Assembly (NCBI RefSeq): GCF_902635505.1
Contig: NC_045427.1
Location: 509,719,665 to 509,783,664, forward strand
Direction of reading: 5' to 3'
From: Sarcophilus harrisii
Taxonomy: Eukaryota > Chordata > Mammalia > Dasyuromorphia > Dasyuridae
DNA length: 64,000 bases
Below are positions 12,170 through 23,300 of this stretch, piece after piece (position 1 is the first letter of the stretch; each line of letters starts with the position of its first letter). The notes under the pieces are model-generated. The model was not told the origin of the DNA. It did not search any database and worked only from the letters and a program-made list of their open reading frames with translations. Made by a program: the position numbers and the translations under genes.

Positions 12170-12800
12170 ATTTATATGATTATCAAATCTAAATATTCAG
12201 TTCTAGTCTTCATGTTAAACTCCAGTATCATAACACCAACCTCTTCTTGGATCTTCTACCTGGATATACTCCATTAGCATCACCATTCCAATATATTCAA
12301 AATGAAGCTCATCATCTTTCCCCTATAATCCTTCAAGAGCTCTTGATGTCTCATTTTTATGGTCCACTGAATTGGTTCCCTTGTTTCCAATTGATCCCTT
12401 CTCTGACCTGTCTTCCACTCACCTGCCAAAATAGTTTTAAGTCAAAAGTCTGGCTATCTTACTTTCCTAATCAAGTCTTTATTAATATCCTAATTTTCTC
12501 CCAAAATATATCATAAATTCTTTAGCCTGGCATTTAAGTCTAATTTCAATTAATCTTTTTAGCCCCTTTGCTCTCTCAACTTTACCTCTCCCTTTCAAAC
12601 AATCCAGCCAATGTAGATTACAGATTACTAATAGATTGTTCCTTTTACTTGCCATTCTATCTTATACTTCATGCATTTCTATCTATTGCAGAAATGTCCT
12701 CCTTTCTTATTCATTCTTCTTGGTATTCTTGTTATAAGGCTCAGTTTGGATATTATCTTTTCATTAAGTTTTTGATGATCCTTCGAATTAAGGTTGTCTC
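12170..12800 (+). mobile_element. L2 LINE 3' fragment, sense
   Basis: Contains the L2 pattern 'atgaagctcatcatctttcc', then 'gcctggcatttaagtc', then the downstream 'ttgccattctat..atgcatttctat' region. Diverged. Confidence 0.6.
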
Positions 12801-14220
12801 TTTTCACAGATTACCTGGTGTTTAACTACTTGGACATTTGTTGTACCCTTCCAGGAAAGAGTAAAACTCTCTGTGGCCAGATAATTTTCTTTGGAGAAGT
12901 CTTTTTATTCCTACCACAGTCAGTAATTTACATAAAAGAGGCAATCTGTATCTATAAAATGGAATTCTACTTGTATTTGTTTTTTGTCCATTGCTAGAAT
13001 AGACTATCAAAGATAGTATTAGAACCCCATATTTTACTTGCCTCCAATTCCAATGTTATTTCCATTATATGGACAGATAGCCTTTACTTTAGGTTCATCT
13101 AATGTTAAAAAACCCAGAGAAAAGCCACAGAACGATAGGTACCTACCCCAACTGTGGATTTACAGAAAGATTAGAACAATTCAAGCACAGGGTACACAAG
13201 CAGGGTAGACTGTATCTATATCTTTGCAGGGAATATCATTGGTCTATACAAGTGGTTTTCACAGCCTCAGGGCTTGGGATTAGAAGACTTGATTTAGTTG
13301 TGTCAAGATATTTCTCTTTTTTCCAGAGTTAAGGTCCAGCAAACAAGCTGTGCTTATCACAATCTTTTGCACTCATCCTTAGAATGATTTCAACCATACC
13401 AAATTCCCAAAATTGTTTCTTTCAAAGCAGCATCAGGCAGCCTCTGCACTTGGACAAGCACCTGTAGTACCATATTCTGGTCATTAAGCCCTGCTATAAA
13501 TCAAACTACCCCTCATTGTCAGGGCCACTGCATGGCCATAGGTATGGAGTCTATCTGCTGCCCTAGCCCCAATAATCCTGTCACTTTCTCTTTCTCATGG
13601 ACTTCATTAGGACAAAAGGGCTTTTTAACTTTTTCCATACATACTTTACCTGAGATTCTGCAAATTAATGCAAAATCTTCTCTAAGACCATCCAGTTTTT
13701 CTGCTCTGCCCATACTCTTTTGTTTTTTTCTTGCTTTCCCTTTTCTTAAAAACTTTCATCTCATTCTGTTGGAAGAAGCCAGCTGGATATGTCACCCTAT
13801 ATCCCAAGTACATGCCCTAAACAAATGCTATTGCTTGATCTGGAGATGGTTTGAGCCTGAATTTTTTCAGAAATAAAATTGTAACTCATGCAACATCTTC
13901 GACATAACCCCTACAGCTCTAAGTATTGCTATCTCCCCACGCTAAAGTGGGTTCCCCCATTAGAATCAGGATTCTCTCACATGTGTCCTTGCTTACAAGT
14001 CTTTTTTCTTTCTTTGAAATTGAACTTTGGTTTGTGTCTTGATGCTCCCTTCTCCAGGCTGCTTTGTTGGGCTCTGGCCACCCACCAATTTGAGGCTGGT
14101 TCCAGTCTGGGCCATAGTTGTCAAATCCATTTCCTTAGAGTTCTGATTATATGGCTCTCTCCACAGTCAATCATCTCCAGGTGTTCCTCATCACCTTCAG
14201 AATCAAATATCATCAAATAT
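12801..14220. other. intergenic, nothing recognised
   Basis: Less AT-rich than its surroundings. Open frames at 13102-13332, 13532-13876 and 13888-14253 show no convincing domain. Confidence 0.35.
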
Positions 14221-14224
14221 AACG

Positions 14225-14450
14225 AGGCAGCAGATAGCAGCAGCTGTAGATAGTGAGCTGGGCCCGGAGTCAAGAAGACTGGTGGGTTCACATATCACTA
14301 GATATTTCTTAGTGTGTGGGCAAGTCACTTAACCTCAGCTTCCTCAACTTAAAATTAACCTACTTTACAAATAATGTTCTTCAGGTGTTGTAAGGATCAA
14401 ATGAGATAATATTTGTAAATTGCTTTTAGTATTGTGTTATATAAATACTT
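14225..14450 (+). mobile_element. MIR/THER1-like SINE
   Basis: Reads the core-SINE order: 'agctgggcccggagtcaaga', 'gggcaagtcacttaacctca', 'aaggatcaaatgagataat', 'atttgtaaattgctttta'. Confidence 0.75.
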
Positions 14451-14464
14451 TTTTCCTCTCCTCT

Positions 14465-14798
14465 TCTCCCATATAAAATACCCTATTTGGTATTCAAAGC
14501 CCTTCATGATATGCTTATCTTTTCAGTCTTTTTACACTTTACTCCCTGCTGTGTACTCTGCACACCTAACTTCCTCACTATTTCCTAATTCCAGACGTTT
14601 TCACTAGCTGTCCCCAATACTTGGAATGCCCATAAGTCCCAGATAAAATCTTACCTTTTACAGGAAGCTTTTCCTCAATTCCCTTAATGCCAGTACCTTT
14701 CCTCTTTTGATTATTTCCTATTTATCCTGTATACAATTGTTTTGTATGTAATTATTTGCATATTTTCTTCCCCATTAGATTATGAGCTCTTAGAAAGC
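14465..14798 (+). mobile_element. L2 LINE 3' end, part 1 (interrupted)
   Basis: Follows the L2 3' region: 'attcaaagcccttcatgat', 'ttggaatgccc', 'aggaagcttttcctcaatt', 'agattatgagctcttagaaa'. It resumes at about 15206 after a retrocopy insertion. Confidence 0.7.
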
Positions 14799-15205
14799 AG
14801 TCTTTTTTTTTTTTTCCCCAAAGAAAGTAGTGAGGATTTATTATATAGGTGTGCTACACAAAGCCACAAAGACAACAATCAGCCCAGAATGACAAGAGTC
14901 CCATGGAACAAAATTAAGAGGCAGGTAGGTGGAATCTGCATTAAAAGATGGAATAACCTTTTGTCAGGCAGGTGTCAAATGGTGGTAAGAGTCCTTTATC
15001 AGATGGTAGAGTTAGTAGAATTCTTCATGGGGTGATCCATGTCTCCTGAAGGTTTCTGCCTTCCTGAGAATGTCATCAAGAGTCATTTAATCTCTGCTTC
15101 TGTGGTCAGCAGTCTGTTTACTTGGACCTGTCTCACCTTTCTCCTCTTAAGTTTCAGCCTACAAAATTGGCTTTCAAAGTGCACTGGACAAAGACAAAGC
15201 CATGC
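14799..15205 (-). pseudogene. processed retrocopy of an unidentified mRNA
   Basis: Read on the minus strand, the segment ends in an A run (T13 on the + strand, about 14803-14815) preceded by an AATAAA signal (about 14839-14844 on the complement), as expected for a reverse-transcribed mRNA 3' end. It sits inside an L2 tail that continues on both sides. The flanks are similar (agaaagcagt on the left, agaagagacagtga on the right), consistent with an imperfect target duplication. The minus-strand reading has several stops. The parent gene was not identified, and it could be mostly 3' UTR. Confidence 0.55.
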
Positions 15206-15300
15206 TAAGAAGAGACAGTGACTGTTTAAAATTTATATATTTTTTATTCCGCCCCCAGTTAGCTCAGTAGGTGCTTAATAAATTCTTATTGACTGGATTT
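15206..15300 (+). mobile_element. L2 LINE 3' end, part 2
   Basis: Continues the interrupted L2: 'gactgttta', then 'gctcagtaggtgcttaata', then 'ttcttattgactgg', which is the usual L2 terminus. Confidence 0.7.
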
Positions 15301-15984
15301 TGTTACATATTAGATCTCACTTTACCTATTTTTTCTGTTTCCTGCAAAACTAGAGATAACAAGAGATAGGTACTTTACAGGGTTCTTACAAGGACGATAT
15401 TTTAAAATTTACAAAGTCTATATAAATGGAGCTGAACTTGTGATTGCATTGGTACTGGGAACTCTTTGGGTGAAGAAATTGCTTTTATCAATACAGGAAT
15501 GGGATCATCGTTGAAATTTATACTCTTATAATTGCAGAGGGCTACTCAAAACTTCATACCTGGTTAAGAAATACAGAGCAATAAAACTTTTCATCAGTTG
15601 CTCCTTATTGTCCTCTGTAAAAAAAAACAAAAAAAAACACAACATGCTGTCTGATTGGCAATATCTTGCTAAAAAGCATCCTGTCTCCTTACCTGGTTCC
15701 TTCTCATCTTTCTTTTTACTGTATCGTAAGTTGTTAACCTGCTAAGCCCCAAATTTTCAGCATATAAAACTCTTCCTGAACCATTTCTAATTTGTTAGAC
15801 GTAGAGGCTAGCCTATTGTATGGAATAGAGAGAGATAAGGTGAATAACTTACAGGGATGTATGAATGCTTTTTCTGTATTATATTTTCATTATTTCTGTG
15901 TTTCCTCTATGACCTGTATAATATGTGCGAGCTCATATCTACTAGAGCCTTGGCCAGCTAGAAATATATTTACTTAATCTGAGC
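15301..15984. other. intergenic, nothing recognised
   Basis: No gene found. A core-SINE-like 3' part may lie near 15340-15430 ('ttacagggttcttacaagga'). Confidence 0.35.
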
Positions 15985-16375
15985 TGATGACATTTATCAA
16001 TATTTGACATTTATCGATATTTAGTCTATTAGCTGGACCACTGTCTGCTGGATTAAGCCTGAAGGCCTGACTTTCTGTTTCCTAGAAATCAGGAGATTTC
16101 AGGGAAACAGAAACCTTCCATTCCAATCTCCCCAAATAGCAACAACCAATTAGATGCCTCCCCCTCCCCTTCTCAATGCTCTCTTCCTTGTGATGTAACC
16201 TCTTGTATAAAAGCTCTGTATCTTGACTACTTCTTTAGCCCTCCCACCGGGAGCATTCTCTTTATCTCCTGATGGGACGCTCATCATCCTCCGGAGGTTT
16301 TCAATAAACAGCTTTTCTGCTTTTTACTGAATGACCTCCCAGTAGTCATTTTGGATAAGGGTCTTCTACATCCCT
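15985..16375 (+). mobile_element. solo LTR fossil, class I (gammaretrovirus-like)
   Basis: Architecture of an ERV1 LTR: a U3-like part, a TATA box tataaaa at 16206-16212, a C/T-rich R region with 'ctcccaccgggagcattctc', an AATAAA signal at 16303-16308, then a U5-like tail to about 16375. No internal region or partner is present. Ends are approximate. It lies about 0.9 kb upstream of the POLR2M promoter in the same orientation. Confidence 0.6.
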
Positions 16376-16759
16376 CACGCTATCAACTATGGCTTTTGTG
16401 ACCAAGAATTTATTTGAATTCTTTCAAACTATGAACCATGACTCTCACACACTTCGCACAGATCAATGAGATTTATCCAAGGTGTGTTTCAGAAATGCGC
16501 GCTGAAATAGGGTTTCTGGGTCGGCCCCCGTCACTTCTGGGATCTATTTATTCCCTCTGGATGTGCCCCTAATTTCCTTCTGCCTTAAAAAATAAAAATC
16601 ACCCTTGTACCAAAATATTGTTAACAGGGCACATGTATCCTTTTGAGACCCGGAGACAGGGAAAGCATATGTTGGTTAACTCACCTGTCACAATGGGGGG
16701 AGGAGGTATTGCGCACAGTCGCTGCAAAACTTCCTGAGCCAGCATTTGACTCCACATGT
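16376..16759. other. promoter-upstream flank
   Basis: Composition shifts from AT-rich to GC-rich toward the CpG island. No further element recognised. Confidence 0.5.
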
Positions 16760-17049
16760 TTACCCCCGGGGTAGCAGGGGCTGCCCAACAGGTAATGGCG
16801 CGGTACGGAGCGGGGGGGGAGGGGAGACGGAAGAAACGGGCTTGGATGTCTTGGATTTGGGGGGTTGGGTCGCACCCTCAGTCTGACTGAGATTTGGGGT
16901 CACACCCCCTTCTCTGGGAGGTTGGACAAGCCGACCCTTCAAGCTCTAAACGCCGTCCCGAATCCGGCCCACGTGCATCTGCACGCCTCGTCGCCCCCAC
17001 CACGATCCCCAGAGCTCCCTGGAGGCGCAACTTGCCCGCGCTGGAAAGG

Positions 17050-17180
17050 GCCTCTCTGCGCCTGCGCACTCTCCCCTTCGCGTGCTTTTCCCCGCCCAGC
17101 GGCTCTGTTGTTGTCCCGGCCCCCGCTACCAATAAAGTTCTGCAGGTATCGAATCCCGTGACTACTTCCGGTAAGATGGT
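17050..17180 (+). promoter_or_regulatory. POLR2M: POLR2M core promoter motif cluster
   Basis: Visible sites in order: an NRF1-like palindrome TGCGCCTGCGCA (17057-17068), an Sp1/KLF box CCCCGCCC (17090-17097), a CCAAT box (17129-17133), and an ETS site ACTTCCGG (17164-17171) running into a YY1-like AAGATGG (17173-17179). This ETS plus YY1 arrangement, with no good TATA box, is typical of housekeeping promoters whose start site lies at or just before these elements. The actual start site is inferred, not seen. Confidence 0.7.
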
Positions 17181-17253
17181 GTCCCCCGGGGAAGGGAACG
17201 AGGGGTCACCTTGTGAGCGGCAGCTTGGGCGCGCTTGGGCGCTCTCCGCCTAG
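17176..17253 (+). CDS. possible upstream ORF in POLR2M leader (25 aa)
   Basis: An ATG in strong context (A at -3, G at +4) lies inside the YY1-like motif. It opens a 25-codon frame ending in TAG, 19 bases before the main start codon. If transcription begins upstream of 17176, ribosomes would meet this uORF first and would have to re-initiate or leak past it. The peptide (starts MVSPGEG) has no recognisable domain. Whether it lies in the transcript depends on the unknown start site. Confidence 0.4.
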   Translation: MVSPGEGNEGSPCERQLGRAWALSA

Positions 17254-17272
17254 CTTACCTCTCTCCGGCAGG

Positions 17273-17370
17273 ATGTCGGCGCCGCCCGGCAGCGCCGAGG
17301 ACCTCCGGAAGCGGAGCCTGGGGGAGCTTCGCGAGATGATGGGACGCCAAGAGAAACTGCTGCGGAACGA
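17273..17370 (+). CDS. POLR2M: POLR2M coding exon 1
   Basis: Codes residues 1-32 and the first two bases of Glu33 (GA), followed by the donor gtgagt at 17371. The N-terminus [11 protein letters not shown] is shorter than the human start, and the match begins at RSLxELREM. The exon lies inside the CpG island. Confidence 0.95.
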
Positions 17371-20300
17371 GTGAGTGAGGGACTGCCAGCGGGGAAGATC
17401 CTGGCCGGGAAACCCGAGGGCGGCGCCGTGCGCCCCTCCTGCTGCGACCCTTCCTGAAATGGGGTCGCGCTCTGGTCCCCGACACACTTGCGGGGGCCGC
17501 GGCGGCCGGAGAACGGTCCCAAGGGCAAATGGGGCCCAGACGCTTCCCGGCGGGTGACCAGGGCAAAGTCTGTTACCTGTCTGCCTCAACTTACTCAGCT
17601 GTAAAATGGGGATAATCACAACGCCCGACGGCCTTGTGGTTGTAAGGATCAGTCGAGATCAATTGTAAAGCCTTTGTGCCTGGTATAAATGTAGTATAAA
17701 AATGTAAATAAAGATGCTTAATCCTTCCCCACCTTTCCCCGTTTGAAGCACTGCGCTTGAGCTCAAACCGAGCTTTGGATATTTACCAGCCGGGTGAGCC
17801 CTGGATGAATTACTTAACCTCTGCTTCAGTTTCCTGAATTGGAAACTAACTAACACTTAACTCCCGGGGTGTGGTTTTGTTTTGTTTTTTTTTTGTCTGA
17901 GAATCAATTGAGACATTTATAAAACACAATTCGAACTTTATTATTATGACTCGGCAAGAGTATACCAGGAAGACCATGTGTTATGAAAAAGCGCTCGGAC
18001 CTCTCTGCCTCTGCCTGCCTGGGGAGGAGGAGGGGTGACGATGGTGATGGGGGACAGTATAAATTGGTGGGGGCCTGAACAGTAGCACCTCTCTCAAGAT
18101 CTGTGAACATCGATGAGTATTTCTAAAACTACAGTGCAGTGCCTCTAAATGTGAGCTGCTGTCATTACTAAGTATTAAGTTTCTTGATGTCCCAAGATTC
18201 ATAGCTTTACGGGATGAAGGACAGAGGTCGCTTGACTCCAGTCTTTCGTTTTATAAGAGCAATCGGAACCAGAAACTGGCAAGAGTTGAACCCAAAAGTG
18301 AAAGTCCTCCAAGAGCTCTTATTCTGCACATACATACACATATATACACATATATACATATATATGTGTGTGTGTATATTGAAAAAATTTGTGAAATGAA
18401 GCTTCCCTTTCCTTCTCTCCCCCTCCCCCCCCAACCAAGGATGAATGGTAGAGGCATTAGCTAGAGGGATTAGAAAAGAATTCCTGAGACAGTATTTGAG
18501 CTGAGGTGGGAAGGAAAATAGGATGCCTAGAGATGGGGAGGAAAGAGCATATATTCCAGACTAGGAGGTTTAATTTTTATAAAGGCATGAAAAGACAGAA
18601 AAATGTGTTTGAGTGAATCTGGCTCCACCAAGAAGTACATGAAGCAGGAGAGAGGGATGTCTAATAAGGTTGGGAAAGTAGTAGAGCCTCGTTGTCAGGA
18701 GCTTAAAATGCACAGGAAGTCTGTTTTGGACCCTAGAGATAATGGGGAAACCCAGGGGTTTATTGGGTAGAGGTGTGACATGGTTCTGGCAGTCCAAGCC
18801 CTAGCAATATAAAGAAGTGATTACTAGCTTCTTATTGCTTGTAATTATCTAACTGGGATGTTCAGAAATGGCTTTGTGAAGGAGATGGGGTATAAGCATT
18901 TTCTCTAAATTTTAAATAGGGAGAACGGAAGAAAGAAGGATGTTCTTTTTATCTTTAAAATTCTTTAGCTGGAGAGCTAGACCAAGAGTAAGACCTGAAT
19001 CCATCTTGAGACTTAGTTTGAGCCTGGGAGATTACTTAATTTGTTCAGTGTTCCAGGATTTGATTTAGCCAGCACGATATCATCTGCAAATTGTAGAAAG
19101 TTGTAGGACCTCCTCATCTCTAATGAATGCTTCTTTTGATTTGGACTTTTTCTTTTTTTTTGGTCATCTTTGATAATATAGCAAATTTCTTTTCTGAACC
19201 TATTTTGTTTTATGCTTTTTAATTTGAATAGTCAGAGGTCCCTTGAACAAAAGCATCTTTTCCAAGGAATCTTAGATGATTTCAACATGCATAGAAGACA
19301 TTTCTATGGATAAGTCAATAATGATACACATTAAATAAGGATCTTGTATTTTACACTTAGACTTTTAATTCACTTATGTGCAGATGTGTTCTTCTATAGA
19401 CTATATAAGATTTGTGGAGTCTTACTTTTTCTTATATCTTTATCAAGGATGCACCTGTTTGTCCCTATGTCTCTCTCATTTTCTCACTTTATCTTTTACC
19501 AAAAAAACATTACTAAGAAGATTGTAATGTTCTGACTAGGTTTCTGTGGTCTCAGGACCAGCCTTGATTTCAGCAGAATAATCACCACAAGAATAGTCTG
19601 GTATAAAGTTCAAAGTCTTTATTATCTCCTTCACAGTCTGTCTCCTCCTCCCTAGCTTTCTGGGGGACCTTCAGATGGACCTTGGTCTTAGTGGAGAAGT
19701 GAAGGAGACAGGGCAGCCACCATGAAGGTCTTTATCTTCGAGTCTGTCTTCCAGCCTTCAGTCCTCTTTCTTCTCTCTCTATCTCTGAGTCTGTCCTGCT
19801 CTAGGTCTGACTCTTGACTTCTTAAATACTCTATTACACAGCATAAAATATTTGGGAATCTATCTACCAAAGGAAAGTCAGGAATTATATGAGCAAATTT
19901 ACAAAAAACTTTCCACACAAATAAAGTCAGACTTAAATAATTGGAAAAATATTAAGTGCTCCTGGATAGGTCGAGCAAATATAATAAAGATGACAATACT
20001 CCCTAAACTAATCTATTTATTTAGTGCTATACCAATCAGACTTCCAAGAAAATATTTTAATGATCTAGAAAAAATAACAACAAAATTCATATGGAATAAT
20101 AAAAGGTCAAGAATCTCAAAAGAATTAATGAAAAAAAAAATCAAATGAAGGTGGCCTAGCTGTACCTGATCTAAAACTATATTATAAAGCAGCAGTCACC
20201 AAAACCATTTGGTATTGGCTAAGAAATAGATTAGCTGATCAGTGGAACAGGTTAGGTTCACAAGACTGTTGGAGAATGGCTGGGTAAATTGTGGCATATG

Positions 20301-23300
20301 AATATTATGGAATATTATTGTTCTGTAAGAAATGAACAGCAGGATGATTTCAGAAAGGCCTGGAGAGACTTACATGAACTGATGCTAAGTGAAATGAGCA
20401 GGACCAGGAGATTGTTATACACTTCAACGATACTGTATGAGAATCAATTCTGATGGAAGTGGCCATCTTTAGCAACTAGAGGATCTAAATCAGTTACAGT
20501 TGGTCAGTAATGAACAGAACCAGCTACACCCAGCGAAAGAACATTGGCAAATGAAGTGTGGACCACAGCATGGCATTTACATTCTTTCTGTTATTATTTG
20601 CTTGCATTTTTGTTTTTCTTCCCGGGTTCTTTTTACCTTCTTTCTAAATCCATTTTTCTTGTGTAGCAAGACAACTGTATAAATATGTATACATATATTG
20701 TATTTAACATATACTTTAACATATTTAACATGTTTGACTACCTGCCATCTAGGGGAGGGGGTTGGAGAGGAAAAGTTGGAATAGAAGTTTTTGCAAGGGT
20801 CAATGTTGAAAAATTACCCATGCATATGTTTTGTCAATAAAAAGCTATAATAAAAAATTACACCTTTTAATAACATTTTTGCCCTTGTTTCCTAGAAAAT
20901 TCATTCGCAATTTGCCAGATGGAGGAAAAAAAATCTCTGATTTTGTTGAGAGAGTGAAATTGGCCATTGCAGAACGTGAAGAGCTGAGAAGAACTTACAG
21001 ATTGGACTTTGATTCAAAGCAGGATGTAGCACATGGAATTATTAATTTAGGTGTGGACAAACCATGGACTCCTGACCAGAGAAGAGAAATTTCATCAGTT
21101 TTTGATTCTTCCCTTGCAGTTATAAAGAAGTCATCTAAAATTGCCTCAAGAAACCAAGAGATTGAATATACCACAGGAAAACTCACCCCCATAAGTTATG
21201 ATGTAACTAGAGAGTTTGAAGGTGACACACAGTGCAACAAGTGGATGTGTAATAACAATAAAGCTGCAGTAACTTTGCCATCAGAAACAAATGAACAGTC
21301 CAATCATCTTGATTTTCTAAATCATGCAAGAGATGTTTCAGGGAAGACTGATGACATGTTTATTGATCGTTTACAAAGGATCACAATTAAAGATGATGAA
21401 AACCAGTCAGAAGAAGATACCAACATGGATCACTTTTGTAGTTTTCACAGTAACACACCCAAAAAACCTCATTATATGGAAGTGCTGGAAACTAGAGCAA
21501 AGAATCCAATCCCTCCCCACAATAAATTTAGAACTAATATGTAAGTATGGTGGGGAAACAAATCTCTCAGTAAATGCTCAATTTAAAAGCTTGGTGAATG
21601 TGCTTAAGTTCAGTTTGTTTATTTTAGAAGAAAATCTATGTTTTAAAAAAAAAATCTGTTTGTGTTAATACCCTATTTGGTACTAAATCATTGCCTGCAA
21701 GATATTTGAATTGACATCTTAAAATATAAATGAATACTACTTCAGTTCCCAGTTACTCAAAAGGGTGTTTACTACTAATCTAATTCTTTATTTTTATAAC
21801 CACTAGCAATGTAATAATGTGCCTCCAGCCAGTTTCTTAAATCATGAAGCTTTTAACTTATTTCATACCTTGGCCTCACCCTCTCCTTTAATATGGACTT
21901 TTAAGGGACAAAGTGCTTGAATATCTTTTAGATAGTCCATTCTCTAGTCTTTCTCTCTCTCATTTATTTAAAAAAACAAAAACCACATACACACCAAATG
22001 AGACAACAGGACCAGGGAAGAAAAGTAACTTGCCCAAGCTTTCAAAATTTGATTATGAGGTTTTTATGCCTTAATATATGTTCAGTTTTTGTGTAAGTGT
22101 CATGTACTGCTGAGAAAAAGATATGTTCCTTTCTGTCCTCATTTAGTTTTCTCCAGAGGTCTAGCTTATTTAACTTTTCTAAAATTTTATTTATCTCCTT
22201 AACTTTTTTTTTTTAGCAGTTAGATTTATCTAATTCTGAGGGGGGGGGGGGGGTTGAGTTCTCCCACTAGTTGGCTTTGTTGTTTGTTTCTATTAGTTTT
22301 CCTGTAAGAATTTGGATGCCATACCACTTGTGCCTATATATTAAGGAGTGATATTACTTTGCTATGTATGGTATCTTTTAGGAAGATGTAGTTTCCTTAT
22401 CTCTTTAATTAGACTTTTTTTTTTTTTTGCTTTTGCTTTTTCTGAGACCAGGATTGCTGCCCCTGCTGTTTTTTAAAACTTTAGCTGAACTGAAATATAT
22501 TCTGTGCCAGCTTTTTGCCTTTACTCTGTGTGTATCTATCTGCTTCAAATAAGTTTCTTGTAAACAATATGTTGTAGGATTCTGGTTTTTAATCTACTCT
22601 ATTGCTTCTGTTTTATGGGAGAGTTTGTCCCATTTACATTCACAATAATGATTACTGTTTATTTCCCTCTGTCCTATTTCCTCCCATTTGTACTTTTCTC
22701 TCTCCTTTCATCCTGTTTTTCTTCTGACTACCATCTCTCTCAATCTGCTCTCTCTTCCATCATCACCCCCCCCCCCCTTCTTTTTCTTTTCCCTCCTACT
22801 TCCTAGAGAGTAAGATAAATTTCTATATCCAAATGATTATGTATATTATTTCCTCTTTGAGCAAAATTTGTTGAGACTAAGGTCAAAAACAATGCTCATC
22901 CTCTGCCTTCTTTTCCTGTACTGTAGTGGGTCTTTTTGCACCTCCTCTTGTAATGCAATTTACCCTATTCTGTTTCTTCCTTTCCTCTTATCTCAGTAGA
23001 ATCCTTTTTTTTTTTTTTTTTTTTGCCCCTTAATTTTTTTAAAATATCACATCAAAGTCAACTTTTACCCATACTATAACAGCCATAATAGAAGAGATAC
23101 AGTATGCAAAACTTCTAGGTGACATCTTCCCATGTAGGGATATAATGTTATTGAACAGCATGTTTTGTTTCCTATTTTCCCCCCTACAAATCTTTTCATG
23201 CTGCTCTTGAATCTTATATTTGAAGATTGAGTTTTCTGTTAAGCTCTGATCTTTTTATCAAAAGAGTTTAAAAGTTCCCCATTTCATTGAGTATTCATCT

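Larger units (their letters stand above)
16760..17560. promoter_or_regulatory. POLR2M: CpG island of POLR2M
   Basis: This is the only stretch in the window with dense CpG and high G+C. It covers the region upstream of, and including, coding exon 1 plus the start of intron 1. Such islands mark constitutively active, unmethylated promoters. Several overlapping open frames here on both strands result from the high GC and are not genes. Confidence 0.9.

Noticed and set aside
13102-13332. Possible C2H2 zinc-finger-like segment (CGFTERLEQFKHRVH)
   Set aside because: The Cys and His spacing does not fit the C2H2 pattern, there is only one partial unit, and there is no surrounding ZNF sequence.
16681-17619. 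Many 60-137-residue open frames on both strands around the promoter
   Set aside because: High GC in the CpG island suppresses stop codons. The frames overlap each other and exon 1, and none has a domain.
20831-20895. N-terminal extension of exon 2 reading upstream into the L1 tail
   Set aside because: It has no ATG in frame at 20831, and a good acceptor at 20894-20895 plus exact phase match with exon 1 mark the true exon start.
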